Shown here: one piece after another, positions 16,763 through 27,236 of the stretch
Layout: each line of letters opens with the position of its first letter
How positions within the stretch are numbered: position 1 is the first letter of the stretch
Notes under the pieces: model-generated
The model's database searches: none
What the model was told of the DNA's origin: nothing
The model's input: the letters and a program-made list of their open reading frames with translations, nothing else
Translations under genes and position numbers: made by a program
Assembly: GCF_031082295.1 (NCBI RefSeq)
Contig: NZ_JAVHLD010000013.1
Location: 22,629 to 86,628, forward strand
Direction: 5' to 3'
Origin: Humidesulfovibrio sp.
GTDB lineage: Bacteria; Desulfobacterota; Desulfovibrionia; Desulfovibrionales; Desulfovibrionaceae
Length of the DNA stretch: 64,000 nt

Positions 16763-19700
16763 TACTTAGCCTCCTTGGGTGCGCGGAAGAACAGGCGCAT
16801 GGGGTTTACCGTCTTGCCCTCGGCCATGTCGTGGACGCCCTGCACCGCCCGCCAGATGGGCCGGGTGGGAATGCCCACGCTGAAGCCGACCAGATCCACC
16901 AGGGACTGCGCCGCCAGCAAAAACTCGCCGTCCCTATTCTTGCCGTCAAGCAGGTTCATCGTGCGTTGCACCAACTTGCCTACGTCCTCCACGGGCTTGA
17001 GGGCCGCGGCGCCGCTCGCGCGGCCGCCGAACTCGATGGAGCGCACACCCTCGCGGATGAGGGGCAGGCCCGAAAGCAGGTAGCCGAACAGGTCAAAAAA
17101 CAGGTCGCGGAACTCCGGCCAGGGCTCGCCCTTGGCCCAGGCGATGATGCACGAGGTCAAGAGCGGCGGCAGCACCCAGGAGAGCATGACGTGGCGCATA
17201 AAGTCCTGGCTGGAGATCATGCTCTCGCGCCAGCCCCGGATGAAATAGGCCTGGTTGTTCAGCAGATTGGCCGAGAAGGACATGAACATGGAGAACAGCC
17301 TGGCCACGCCGGCGGAGCGCAAAAAGGTCGGCGCGTCCACGATGCCGCCGCTGGCCTGAGCGCGCTTGACCTTTTCGTCCGCGTAGGCAACGGCGCTGGC
17401 CGGGTCCATGCCGCGCTGGTTCAGGGCCTGGTCGTAGGCGCCGTACCACGTGGGATAGGCCACCAAAGCGTCCATGGTCTGGATGAGCGAGAACATGAAA
17501 TCCTGGTAGTCCTTGACCGTGAGGTTGATGCCGACCTTTTGCAGCAGCTTGATCTGGTGCTTGTCCAGGTCGAGCCGCATCACCAGGTCGTGCATGGTGG
17601 AGTCAAGGTTGTGCCTGCGGTCGGCCATGTAGGGCGAAAGGTCCGCAGCCACGGCAAAGGCGTCGGCCCCGTGCTCGGCCATGATGGCCGCGCCCTTCAT
17701 GAAGGCCTTGAACCCGATTTCCTGCCAGGACATGGACGCGCTGGAGAGCTGGGTCAACGCCGTCTGCATGGACAGGCCAAGGGCCTGCAGGCTGCCCAGC
17801 ACGCGCAGTTTCTCGAACATCTTGTCGAACTTGCCCGGCATGACCAGGCTGGGCCGGGCCTGGCGGCGCAGCCAGTTGCCCAGCTCCATGTATGAGTCCT
17901 CGCCCAGCGCCTTGACCCAGGCCGTGCGGAACTCGGGCACGGCCACCAGCTTGTAGGCGTTGCGCAGGGGCAGGCCGTAGTGGATGAAGTGCAGGCTGGA
18001 ATTGATGTGCGAGGACAGCACGCCGAGGGACAAAAGCGGCGGCAGGCTGGAGCCCTTGCGCTCCTTGGTGAAGGAGTTGACCGGGTTGGACTTGCGGAAC
18101 ACGGCCGCCGTGTGCTGGATCTCGTCGGCGTAGGCTCCGGTTTCCACCTCGTTCATGAGCTTGTCCAGCCCGCCCAGGAAGGCGGCCTTGTCACTCAGGC
18201 GATGGTCGAAGATGAGCGGAAAGTACCCGCCGCGCAGGTGCCCGGCCGGAGAATCCAGGGCCAGGGGCTCCACCTTGATGAGCGGCCCGCCGTTGACCAC
18301 GCGGTGCACGTGGTCGATGAGCGGGTAGAGCTCGTCGATGGTGTCCCAAATCTGTTGCACCATGCGCCATTCGTCGGCGGTCAGGCGCTCGGTGATCTTG
18401 GCCAGATGGTCGTAGGTCCAGCCGTAGCCGCCCATAAGCGCGCGGATGTTGCCCTCGTTGCCCATGTTGAGCGCCACCATGAGCACCTTCTGGCGGTCCC
18501 ACAGGCCGCCCCACTCCTGGGCCACCTCGGCCCGCAGCGGCACGCCCTCGATCTTGAACACCTCGGCGCGGTCCTGGGCCAGGTAGGGCTCGAATATCTT
18601 GTCCAGCTTGTCGCCCATTTGGCGCAGGGCGTGCTGCTTGTCGCTCTCGGCCTGGTCAAAGGGATGCACCAGGTAGGTGGTGGTATTCCCGGCCTTGGAG
18701 TTGGGCCCGTGGTTGGTAAAGCCGTCCGCCGCGTCGGCCCAATAGCGCACCATGCCCAGCTCGGCCATGAGCCCGCGCGCCCGGATGAGAACCTTGCGGC
18801 TTTCGCGCTCGCGCTCGGAATAGGCCTTGGGCCCCTTGGTCAGCTGGTTCATGGTGACGACCGAGCGTTCTGCCACGTCGGTGATGAGCAGGTCCTCGGC
18901 CAGGCCCAGCATCTTGCGCTCGTTCACGCCCTGGTGGTGCAGATAGTTGAGGGCGCCCTTGAGCTCGCGCATCTGCGCCACGGTCATGGTCTGCACCGAG
19001 CGGAAGCCGGACTGCGGCTCGGAGAACAGCCAGGCCGGAATCTCGGCCAGGGCCGCCACGTCGATGCCCTTTTCCTGCACGAACTGCAGCAGGGGCGGCA
19101 TGTCGTAGGGCATGGCCGGGGCCATGGTCGGCGTGCCCAGGCCAAAGCGCTGGACGATGGCCATGGCCTGCTCGCGGTAGTCGAAGTCCATCCGCTTGGA
19201 ATAGAAAATCCGCTTGGACAGGTCCTTGAGCTTGGACATTTCCTCCCGCGCCTGGGTGCGCTCGCGGATCTCGGCCAGGGCCAGGCGGCGGCGCTCGTTG
19301 GCCTCGGACACGCGCTCGGCCCACTTTTCGCGCAGGACCGCGACGCGCGCCTTGTCCACCTCGCGCTGCTCCTTGACGGCCATGTTGGCCTCGTTCTTGA
19401 GCGCCACGGCCAACAGGAACTTGTCCTGCTTGATCTGCTGGCCGACCTTGGCCACGGCGGCCTTGAGGTTCTGGAAACTGGATTGCAGCTGGGCCACGGT
19501 CATGTTCTCGACCTTGCGCGACACCATGCGCTTGATGCCTTCCATGCTGGCCGGAACGAAGTTGCGCGTCAGGCGCTGGAGCATGCGGGCCTCGGCGTCC
19601 AGGCGCCTCTCCTGCAGCTCGTTGGCCCACGGGGTGCCGTACTCGTTCCAATCGGCATCGAACTGCGCCAAACCGGACTCCACGAAGGCGCGGCGCTGCT

Positions 19701-22700
19701 CGCCGCCCTTGAAGTTCAAGGCCTCCAGCACGGCCTCGGGCGAGTCGAACTCGAACTCGATCATGGCCTGCTCCACGGTGTAGGTGGAGTCCTTGGACAG
19801 AAGCCCGGGCCGCACGCGCTCGTTCACGTCCTGCCCCCACAGATAGCGCGCGCTTTCCAAGTTAATCTTGGGTCCTGGCTTGTAGTCTTTGGCTTTGCGG
19901 TCCGGGCGCTCCTGCATCAGGGGGTCGTAGTTGTAGGCCAGGTAGGTGACGAGGCGATAGGCCTTGTTGTTGCGCAGCTCGTCGTCGAAGTGCTCCACCA
20001 GCTGCTGGCGGTACTTGCGGCGCTCGGCCTCGTGGTACTTCTGCATTTCGATGTCCGCGGCGAGCGACGCGCGGTTGGCCAGCGTCTCGTAGGCGTCCAG
20101 CTCCTGCCTGGTGAGCACGGACTCGTCCAGGCTCGTCTCTCCGGCAAAGATGGGCTCCAGGCCGTACTTGTTGCGGGCGCCGTCCAGTTCTTCCTGGGTG
20201 GCCAGCATGCGGTCGTACACGCCCCGGATCTCGGGGTTGATCTTGACGCCGGCGCCGCGCGCGGCCTTGTACAGGGCCAGGAGCCAGCGCTTGAACTTGG
20301 CAAAGACCTCGTACATGGCCTCGGTGGGGGCCTTGCCTTCGCGCAGGTAGGTGAGGAAGCCGTTGGCGAACCGCTCCTGCCCTTCCTCCGAGATCCGCTC
20401 GTCCTTCTCGCGCAGCCAGGCGCGGATGGTGGCCAGGTCCGCCTCCTGCTGGGCCGTGGCGTGGCCCAGGCCGACCAAACGCTCCAGCTCGGTCAGGTAC
20501 AGGTGCCCGCTTTCGTGCGGCACGGTGGAGACGTTGGCCTTCTCGAACGTGCTGATGATGGTCTGCCCGTGCTCCCAATGGATGGCGCCGTACTTGCTGC
20601 CTGCCATGCTTTGATACAGCGCCTGGCCATCGGCCACGGTCTGGCGCAAGGCCGGGGTGATGGTCAGGGAATGGACCGAGATGTTGCCTAAGCGCTCTGC
20701 CTCGGCCCAGGCTTCCGCAGCGGTGTTGTGGCGCGAAAGAATGTCCGGCGAGTCCCGGCGCTCCAGGCGGTAGGGTTGGGACTGGCTATCTCGGTTGACC
20801 TTAAACTCTCCGGCGTCAAGGTTCGTCTCCCCCACCTTGGCGCTGGGGTCCAACTTCTTGACGTACTCGGCCACGGCCTTGGGCAACATCTTGTCGTAAA
20901 AGCCCTTCATTCCACCGCCGCCGATGTCCAGACCGTTGCCGGACTCCTTGCCCTCGGCCTCAGCCATGATCTTTTCAGCCATGGGCTTGCCAATAGCTTC
21001 ATCCAGCGGCTTGTTCACCAAACCGTCAAAAGCCCTGTTGCGCGAGTCAACGCGGCCAATCGTTCCGTCAGCGCCGATAAACAGGTCTGCCTGGGCACCA
21101 TCGGTCGTCACCAGCGTTGCGATTCTTTGTGGCCCGCCACCGTTCTGGCGCCAAGCGATACTTTCCAGAGAAGCACTCAATTTATACCGCGCGGCCTGCT
21201 GCTCGCCCGTGGTCCAGGCCACGGCGTCGTAGCCCTTTTCCACGGCCTCGCGCAGGATGCGCTTGAAGGCCAGCATGGCCCAGGATTTTTTGAAGGGGGC
21301 GTTAGGCACGCCCACAGTACGCTTGCCTTCAAGCCTCACTTTTTCATCGTAAATTTCATAGTATAGGTTATTGGCCTGCTGCTTCTCCGCTTCTGTTGGC
21401 AGTTGGTCCGCAGAGCGTCCGTCTAACAAGCGGTCAAGTTCGGCTTGAAGCGCGTCAAGTTTGGCTTGGCTTCCCGCCACCAATTCCTGGGAATATCCCT
21501 TCTTCCGCCCTGCCTGGTGCCAATCGCTTTGGATCTCCTCGATGAACAGCACACGGTTGCCGTCCGCGTCCATGCGGTCGTTCAGGCGCACGTGGGCCAG
21601 GACGTTGGGCTCCTCCCAATGCGGTGAGCGGTACACATCCGGGCTTGCCGCCGCGGTGATCTTGCCCTCCTTTGGCACCATCACGCCACGGTCGTAAAAG
21701 CCACGTACTTCGGCGTCGGTCGCCTTTGCCTGCGGGAAACGCGCGCGATAATCGGTCAAGAACTGCGCAAAGGTCATGTCCGTGCGCTGGCTCGGCAGCG
21801 TCAGCAGCACCTCGCGGTAGTTCTCGCCACCGGGGAGTTGGTAGCTGGCAAACTTCGGCGTGTTCGCCGTGCTGCCAGTTTCCTCGTCGATGCCTTCCCA
21901 GGCTTCTTGAATACGCGCCGCCTCGTCCCAATTTCCCGCCGCCTCGGCTTCATTGATAGCCTGTTGCCACTCGTTGCCCGTATAGTTGTATTTGCTGTTG
22001 CTGCGTTTGGTGATTTCCTCCAGCCTCGGCCCGCCTTCCTTGATGAACTGGAGCACCTGCTCCTTGCTGATCTTCGCGTCGGAGTCCTGGGCCACGCGGA
22101 TGTAGTGCTCCAACCCAAGATCGGACAGTTCCTCGGGGCGCAGTCCTGGCTTGGGCGTGCCGTTCTTGTCCCAAAACTGACTGAGCCAGAACTTGGCCGG
22201 CTGAGGCTTCTTGACGTTGATGCCTTCCAAAAAGCGCGCCGTGGGCGAGTAGAACGCGGGCGCCGACTGAAAGAACAGCCGCCCCTCGTGGTCCTTGACA
22301 CCTTCGAGCATAGACAATACTGTCATTTCGGAAATGCCAACTGCTGGCCGCGTGGGACTCTGGCTCTTGCCGGAAGAAGGCGCGGAGGTACCGGTTGGCA
22401 TCTTCTTTTCCGAGCGCAGGTCATACAGCCGGAAGTCCTCCAACTCCTTGACGCCCTTCTCGGCCTCCTTCACCGTCAGCTTGACCACGTAGATGCTGTC
22501 GCCCACGCGCACCGGGGAGTACAGGCGATGCACCTGCGCCACGCCGGCCTGCTTCTTCAAATCCAGGTGGGTTTCCACCAGCACCGCGTTTTTCACGATG
22601 TCCGAGAGCACCGTCATCACCTGCACCATGGCCGGGTAGTGCCCCTCGTCCGGGTGGTCCTGGGCCACGTGGCGCGCGCCGCGCTCGGAAAGGGCAATGT

Positions 22701-25338
22701 TCCATCCCGTGTCCGTGTTGACCACGTGGCCCACGTGCTGCTTGGTGTTGGCCAGGGCCTGCTTGCGCATGGCGGCCTTGTGCATGTTCAGGTCTATGGT
22801 CTCGCCGGCGTCCAGCACCGGCACGGATCGGTTCAGGTCCACGTCCTCGTTCATGGGCGCCTGGAACAGCGGTCCCTCGATGTGCGTCTGGCCGTCGTCC
22901 ACCTGGTTGCCCAGGCGCTCCAGCCTGGTCTGGTCGCGGTCGATGGCCGCCGAAAGCGCCGCGATGGAATCCTGGTTGGCCCCGTCCGCGCGGGCCATTT
23001 CCTCGGCCAGCTTGGCCTGATAGCCCTCAAGGCGCGTGCGCACGTTCTGCATGATCTCGGCAATGGGCACGGCCACGCGGTTGCCGCGCTGGATGTCGCC
23101 CTGCTGCTGGCCGCCTTCCTGGTCCGCCACGGGCGCGAGGTCCGCAGCGCTCACGCGGTCGCCAAAGCGGCGCTTGAAGGACTCCAGGCTGTCGGCCTGG
23201 ATGCGGATCTTGTTGCGCTCGAACCAGGCGGCCGGGGTTTCGTGCCCGCTTTGGGTCAAGGTGCGCGCGAGGTTTCCGAACAGGCTGGCGGTCATGATGG
23301 CCTGGTTCTTGGACACGCGGCCCGTGGCCATGAGCTCCCCGGCCAGGCGGTCCACCTCGTGCTGGGGCACCTGGGCCTCGTCAAAGGCGCGGGCCAGCTC
23401 CTGGATGCGCACCTGCTCGGCCTCTATGTCCAGGCCAAGGGCCTGGCGCGCGGAAATGTCAAAGGCGTTGACCTTGAGGTCCGGGGCCAGGGCCTCCCAA
23501 TGCCTGCCCTGCGCCAGGGTGGAGGCCACCTTGTCCGTGGGCAGGGCCAGGTCGGCGTCGATGGCCTTGGCGTGGGCGTACTCGTCCTGGCTGATGCCCA
23601 TGACCTCCAGCACGCGCATGGCCTCGTCCATGGCGTCGGCCTGCTGGAAATAGCCGTCAAAGGCCCGCGCGTTGATGAACAGAGGCGGCGCCTCCTGGCC
23701 TTCCGGGGTGCCGGTCATGGTGCGCACGGCCTGCTCCACGGCCTCGGGGCTGCGCTGGGCCAAACGGTTGGCATCAAGCGTGGTTTTGAAGTCGTTGAGC
23801 TTGGCCTCCACCACGCGGGCGCGCGCCAAAGACTTGGCCGTGCGGAACATGCCAAGCCCGGTGCCGGCGCCGATGAGCGGCAGGAAAGACGCGCTGGCGT
23901 CCACCACGGTCTGGCCCACGCGCTCGCCCTTGGCCTGCTGGCTCATGGGCTCGATATAGTTGCCCGGGGCCTGGGCGTTGTGCATGTCTTTGGCCAGTTC
24001 CCCGAAGTAGATTGTCACCAGCTCCTGCAGGCCCTCCTGGCCAGACTCCAGCAGCCAGGCCCACACGCCCTTGGCGCCGATGCGCGCCATGAGCGCGCGC
24101 GTGCCGGGCAGGCCCATGCCCTTGACCACGGCCTCCTTGACGAACTGGCGCTTGGTGGCCTCGCTCAGTCCGCTCACGGCCTTGCTCACGCCGGTCATTT
24201 CCAGCAGCACGGCGAGCTCGGCAGCCTCGATGCCGGCGTTGACGGCGCCGGTGAGCACGGCCATGCCGCGCGCCAGCTTAAAGTCGATGGGCTTGCCGGT
24301 GTTGGCATCGGTGTAGCCCATGTATTCCTCTAACGCGCTGCCGCCTTCCAGCTTGAACATGCTGTAGTAGGCGCCTGCCCCTGCCCCCACCTTCATGCCG
24401 CGCTCCGCGGCCACGGCTGCGGAGGCCGGGTTTTTGGTGGCGGCCAGGGTGGTGCCGTACATGAGCGCGCCGCCGGCCAGGGAGGGCCAGCCGATATCCG
24501 GCAGCATGTCGCGGTACTGCGCGGCCTGCACCACGCCGCCCGTCAGGATCTTCTCCAGGTAGGACTCGGCCTTGGGCACCTGGACCTGGGCCAGCTTCAT
24601 CTGGCCGATGGTGCGCCGCAGTTCCGGGCGGTCGCCCTCAAGCAGCAGCTGCGAATAGGCGAAGGCCAGGGCGTCCTGCTGCCTGCCCGCCTCCCAGGCC
24701 TGGCCCGGGGCGCTGGCCAGCCAGGCCACGCCGGTGCGCTCGTCCACGGGCCTGTTCTTCTGCCAGAAGCGGTCCCACGCGCTCCAGGGCGAGGTGTCGC
24801 GCGCGGCCTGGGCCGCCTGCACGCCGGGCCAGAGATCGGCAAGGGAGTTTTCCAGGCGCTGCAGGGCCGCCACGTCGTCCTTGGCCAGGGCCATGTTGGC
24901 CGGGTCGGAAAGGAACAAGGCCGTGCCGGGGTTGTCGCGGGTGAGCTCGGGCACGTTGGGGTCCGGGTACTTGGCGATGTCGCGCACCTGGGCTAGGTTG
25001 GCCTGCACAAACGGCTCGGGCAGGCTGGTCTGCCTGGCCAGGCTGCGCACCTCGGCCACCTGGTCGGGGGCCATGTTGCCCGTGCGCTTGAAGGCCTGGA
25101 CCACGTTCTCGGCCAGCACGTCCGGGGCGATGGGCTCCAGCGGCTTGAGGCCGAAAGGCATGGCGCCGGGGAACTTGGGGGCCTTGTCCGCGCGGGCCTG
25201 GTCCTCGGCCTGCAGGCCTTCGATCAAGTCAGGGGCGGTCCGCTGCACGGGCGCAAAGTCCACGGGCAGCATGGTTTCGGTGCCGCTGGCCTTGTCGCCT
25301 TCCAGCACGTCAAAGAGGTTTTTTACTGCGCCAGCCAT
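16762..25338 (-). CDS. Giant internal virion / polyvalent protein with HESGH metallopeptidase motif
   Basis: 2858 residues. Visible parts: an N-terminal helical region; a module near 880-970 (IALSERGARHVAQDHPDEGHYP ... IYVVKLTVKEAEKG), like the small nuclease-type LPD3/PBECR domains of phage polyvalent proteins as I recall them; a conserved-looking block at about 1220-1480 (FIEEIQSDWHQAGRKKGY, AVAWTTGEQQAARYKLS, GMKGFYDKMLPKAVAEYVKK); an HExxH zinc-peptidase motif VPHESGHLYLTELE with His1608, Glu1609, His1612; long coiled-coil regions (1880-1990); and a C-terminal part with a membrane-like segment near 2717-2738. Position after gp13-, gp14- and gp15-like genes makes it the likely T7 gp16 counterpart, ejected into the host. 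Confidence 0.8.
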   Translation of the reverse strand: MAGAVKNLFDVLEGDKASGTETMLPVDFAPVQRTAPDLIEGLQAEDQARADKAPKFPGAMPFGLKPLEPIAPDVLAENVVQAFKRTGNMAPDQVAEVRSLARQTSLPEPFVQANLAQVRDIAKYPDPNVPELTRDNPGTALFLSDPANMALAKDDVAALQRLENSLADLWPGVQAAQAARDTSPWSAWDRFWQKNRPVDERTGVAWLASAPGQAWEAGRQQDALAFAYSQLLLEGDRPELRRTIGQMKLAQVQVPKAESYLEKILTGGVVQAAQYRDMLPDIGWPSLAGGALMYGTTLAATKNPASAAVAAERGMKVGAGAGAYYSMFKLEGGSALEEYMGYTDANTGKPIDFKLARGMAVLTGAVNAGIEAAELAVLLEMTGVSKAVSGLSEATKRQFVKEAVVKGMGLPGTRALMARIGAKGVWAWLLESGQEGLQELVTIYFGELAKDMHNAQAPGNYIEPMSQQAKGERVGQTVVDASASFLPLIGAGTGLGMFRTAKSLARARVVEAKLNDFKTTLDANRLAQRSPEAVEQAVRTMTGTPEGQEAPPLFINARAFDGYFQQADAMDEAMRVLEVMGISQDEYAHAKAIDADLALPTDKVASTLAQGRHWEALAPDLKVNAFDISARQALGLDIEAEQVRIQELARAFDEAQVPQHEVDRLAGELMATGRVSKNQAIMTASLFGNLARTLTQSGHETPAAWFERNKIRIQADSLESFKRRFGDRVSAADLAPVADQEGGQQQGDIQRGNRVAVPIAEIMQNVRTRLEGYQAKLAEEMARADGANQDSIAALSAAIDRDQTRLERLGNQVDDGQTHIEGPLFQAPMNEDVDLNRSVPVLDAGETIDLNMHKAAMRKQALANTKQHVGHVVNTDTGWNIALSERGARHVAQDHPDEGHYPAMVQVMTVLSDIVKNAVLVETHLDLKKQAGVAQVHRLYSPVRVGDSIYVVKLTVKEAEKGVKELEDFRLYDLRSEKKMPTGTSAPSSGKSQSPTRPAVGISEMTVLSMLEGVKDHEGRLFFQSAPAFYSPTARFLEGINVKKPQPAKFWLSQFWDKNGTPKPGLRPEELSDLGLEHYIRVAQDSDAKISKEQVLQFIKEGGPRLEEITKRSNSKYNYTGNEWQQAINEAEAAGNWDEAARIQEAWEGIDEETGSTANTPKFASYQLPGGENYREVLLTLPSQRTDMTFAQFLTDYRARFPQAKATDAEVRGFYDRGVMVPKEGKITAAASPDVYRSPHWEEPNVLAHVRLNDRMDADGNRVLFIEEIQSDWHQAGRKKGYSQELVAGSQAKLDALQAELDRLLDGRSADQLPTEAEKQQANNLYYEIYDEKVRLEGKRTVGVPNAPFKKSWAMLAFKRILREAVEKGYDAVAWTTGEQQAARYKLSASLESIAWRQNGGGPQRIATLVTTDGAQADLFIGADGTIGRVDSRNRAFDGLVNKPLDEAIGKPMAEKIMAEAEGKESGNGLDIGGGGMKGFYDKMLPKAVAEYVKKLDPSAKVGETNLDAGEFKVNRDSQSQPYRLERRDSPDILSRHNTAAEAWAEAERLGNISVHSLTITPALRQTVADGQALYQSMAGSKYGAIHWEHGQTIISTFEKANVSTVPHESGHLYLTELERLVGLGHATAQQEADLATIRAWLREKDERISEEGQERFANGFLTYLREGKAPTEAMYEVFAKFKRWLLALYKAARGAGVKINPEIRGVYDRMLATQEELDGARNKYGLEPIFAGETSLDESVLTRQELDAYETLANRASLAADIEMQKYHEAERRKYRQQLVEHFDDELRNNKAYRLVTYLAYNYDPLMQERPDRKAKDYKPGPKINLESARYLWGQDVNERVRPGLLSKDSTYTVEQAMIEFEFDSPEAVLEALNFKGGEQRRAFVESGLAQFDADWNEYGTPWANELQERRLDAEARMLQRLTRNFVPASMEGIKRMVSRKVENMTVAQLQSSFQNLKAAVAKVGQQIKQDKFLLAVALKNEANMAVKEQREVDKARVAVLREKWAERVSEANERRRLALAEIRERTQAREEMSKLKDLSKRIFYSKRMDFDYREQAMAIVQRFGLGTPTMAPAMPYDMPPLLQFVQEKGIDVAALAEIPAWLFSEPQSGFRSVQTMTVAQMRELKGALNYLHHQGVNERKMLGLAEDLLITDVAERSVVTMNQLTKGPKAYSERERESRKVLIRARGLMAELGMVRYWADAADGFTNHGPNSKAGNTTTYLVHPFDQAESDKQHALRQMGDKLDKIFEPYLAQDRAEVFKIEGVPLRAEVAQEWGGLWDRQKVLMVALNMGNEGNIRALMGGYGWTYDHLAKITERLTADEWRMVQQIWDTIDELYPLIDHVHRVVNGGPLIKVEPLALDSPAGHLRGGYFPLIFDHRLSDKAAFLGGLDKLMNEVETGAYADEIQHTAAVFRKSNPVNSFTKERKGSSLPPLLSLGVLSSHINSSLHFIHYGLPLRNAYKLVAVPEFRTAWVKALGEDSYMELGNWLRRQARPSLVMPGKFDKMFEKLRVLGSLQALGLSMQTALTQLSSASMSWQEIGFKAFMKGAAIMAEHGADAFAVAADLSPYMADRRHNLDSTMHDLVMRLDLDKHQIKLLQKVGINLTVKDYQDFMFSLIQTMDALVAYPTWYGAYDQALNQRGMDPASAVAYADEKVKRAQASGGIVDAPTFLRSAGVARLFSMFMSFSANLLNNQAYFIRGWRESMISSQDFMRHVMLSWVLPPLLTSCIIAWAKGEPWPEFRDLFFDLFGYLLSGLPLIREGVRSIEFGGRASGAAALKPVEDVGKLVQRTMNLLDGKNRDGEFLLAAQSLVDLVGFSVGIPTRPIWRAVQGVHDMAEGKTVNPMRLFFRAPKEAK

Positions 25339-27227
25339 GCCTGCTGCCCCTTCTTAAAGAGATAGTCCGGGCCGTACTTGGCCAGGGCGTCGCGTTCGAT
25401 GCGTTCAATGGTGCGCTCGTTCACCGGGTACTTGTCCTTGCGGCCCGCGTTCAGCTCGTCCATGAGGCTCATGACGCCCTGCCGGATGATAAGCGAGTCC
25501 TTGCCAAGGGTCTGGTAATACTTGAGCGCGGCCTCGTCGCTGGGGATCATGCCCAGCTTGGACATCTGTTTGGCCGTGGGCTTCAGGTCCGCCCTTTCGC
25601 CCGTGAATTGCGCCAGCCCGCCGCCGTAGCGAGCGGAGCCAAAGGTCGTTTTGTCGCCGCTGGAGCCGAACAGCCCGCCCCAAAAACCGGGACCGCTGCC
25701 CCATGTGGTGCGGCCGGTGACGACCGGGGCGGTGTACTTGTCGGCCACCTTCTGCATGTCCGCAGGGCTCATGCTGGGGTTTCTGCGCACCTCGTCCTCG
25801 TAGGCCCGCAGCGTGCGCACGTACTCGCCATTCTGCTTGACCTCGTTGTCGTCCTTGGGCTTGTCGTGGAAGGAAAGCCCGGCCGCGCCCGCGGACTGCT
25901 TGAACGCCTCGTAAGCGGGCTTCATGTCCAGGCCATCGGAAACGATCTTGGTCCAGTGGTCGCGCCGGGCGGTGGAAAGGGAAGGCGCGTGCTGCGCCAA
26001 AAGCTGCCAGCCCTGCGAGGACAAGCTGCCGTTCAGGCTGGCCTGGAACATGGCATAGTCTGCGGCCGCGGCCTGGGCTTCGTTTTGGGCCTTCATGCTG
26101 TTCTGCATGAAGGGGATGACGTGCCCGGCGGCCGCTGGGTTTTGCTTGGCAAACTGCATCCAGGCCTCGGGCGAGACGTCGCCCTTGTTCTCCATCCAAA
26201 AACCGACCAGCTTTTTGCTGGCCGCCTCGTTGGCCAGGCTGCGCGCGCGGTCCTGCTGCCCCTGGAGGTAGTGGGCGCGGCCCTCGGCCAGGGCCATGAC
26301 GTTGCGCCAGGTGTCGCCCTTGAGGCCCTTGGACGCCACGTAGTTGGCATCGTTCAGTAGGGCCACGGCCTTGGCCGGGTTGTTGCCGGCGTCGGCCATG
26401 ACGCCGAAATAGGTGTCCATGTTGGCCGTGTTCTTCTCCTGCACGCGCAGAGTGGTCACGGCGTGGGCCTGCATGTCCGGCGAAATCTTGTCGCGGATGC
26501 CCTCGGTGAGCTGCTGGCCGTCCTTGCCCTTCTGGCCGAACAAAAGTTCCTTGGCGTAGGCAAAGTCATCCTTGTCGCCGTAGGCCAGGGCCAGGTTCAG
26601 CGCGTGCCCGTAAATGTCCTGCTGGGCCAGGATCAGGCGCTTGGTGTTGTCCTCGCCCGGGTGCGCGGCGTTGATGGCGTTGGCGGCCTTGACGTACTCC
26701 GCCTCCACTCCGGCCACGTCGCCCCACTTCAGAGCCACGCCCTGCCTGGCGGCCTGCACGGCCCCGTCGGAGACGCTTTCGGCGTAGAGCTTTTTCTGCT
26801 GGGCTTGGTGCAGGCTCACGGCGTCCAGGCCCTTGTCGCGGTTGGAGCCGATCATCTTGGCCAGGAGCAGCTTCTGGCGCTCGTTCGGCACGGCCTCCAG
26901 GGTTTTCTGCGCCTCCTCGTCGTACCACTGGATGGCCTGGTCGTAGACCGCGGGCTTGTCCTGGCCGCCGAGGGCATCCTTGCCCTGCGTCTGGCGCACC
27001 TTGTCCAGCATCTGCCGCTCGCGGTCGGCAAAGGAGTTGTGCGTGTCGATTACCTGCAGGGCGTCCTGGCGCTCCTGGTCCTGCTTCATGGCCTCGATCA
27101 CTTCCTTGGGCAGAAGCTCCCGGCCAAGGTTGGGGTCGCCATAGTCCGAGGGCTTTGCGAACACGCCGGCGCCGGACTGCGGAAGGCCTACAGTAGGGCC
27201 GACAGGGGAATCAGGAATCTTGACCAT
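25323..27227 (-). CDS. Internal virion protein, T7 gp15-like position
   Basis: 634 residues, mostly helical with TPR-like alternation (NIYGHALNLALAYGDKDDFAYAKELLFG-like stretches, LQGQQDRARSLANEAASKKL). No catalytic motif. In T7-like virions gp14, gp15 and gp16 form the ejectosome; order and size here (218, 634, 2858 residues) match that plan. Similarity is by position, size and composition, not by a signature I can point to. It overlaps the giant gene by 16 bases. ATG at 27227 follows the stop of the gp14-like gene. Confidence 0.65.
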   Translation of the reverse strand: MVKIPDSPVGPTVGLPQSGAGVFAKPSDYGDPNLGRELLPKEVIEAMKQDQERQDALQVIDTHNSFADRERQMLDKVRQTQGKDALGGQDKPAVYDQAIQWYDEEAQKTLEAVPNERQKLLLAKMIGSNRDKGLDAVSLHQAQQKKLYAESVSDGAVQAARQGVALKWGDVAGVEAEYVKAANAINAAHPGEDNTKRLILAQQDIYGHALNLALAYGDKDDFAYAKELLFGQKGKDGQQLTEGIRDKISPDMQAHAVTTLRVQEKNTANMDTYFGVMADAGNNPAKAVALLNDANYVASKGLKGDTWRNVMALAEGRAHYLQGQQDRARSLANEAASKKLVGFWMENKGDVSPEAWMQFAKQNPAAAGHVIPFMQNSMKAQNEAQAAAADYAMFQASLNGSLSSQGWQLLAQHAPSLSTARRDHWTKIVSDGLDMKPAYEAFKQSAGAAGLSFHDKPKDDNEVKQNGEYVRTLRAYEDEVRRNPSMSPADMQKVADKYTAPVVTGRTTWGSGPGFWGGLFGSSGDKTTFGSARYGGGLAQFTGERADLKPTAKQMSKLGMIPSDEAALKYYQTLGKDSLIIRQGVMSLMDELNAGRKDKYPVNERTIERIERDALAKYGPDYLFKKGQQAWLAQ

Positions 27228-27236
27228 GCGCGCCTC

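Noticed and set aside
17980..20691. A 903-codon open frame on the plus strand opposite the giant virion gene
   Set aside because: Product is His/Gly/Leu/Val-rich and mirrors the codon bias of the minus-strand gene; no domain, no ribosome site. Same for 21838-24333, 154-1506, 29413-31380, 32654-34258 and 34140-36896.
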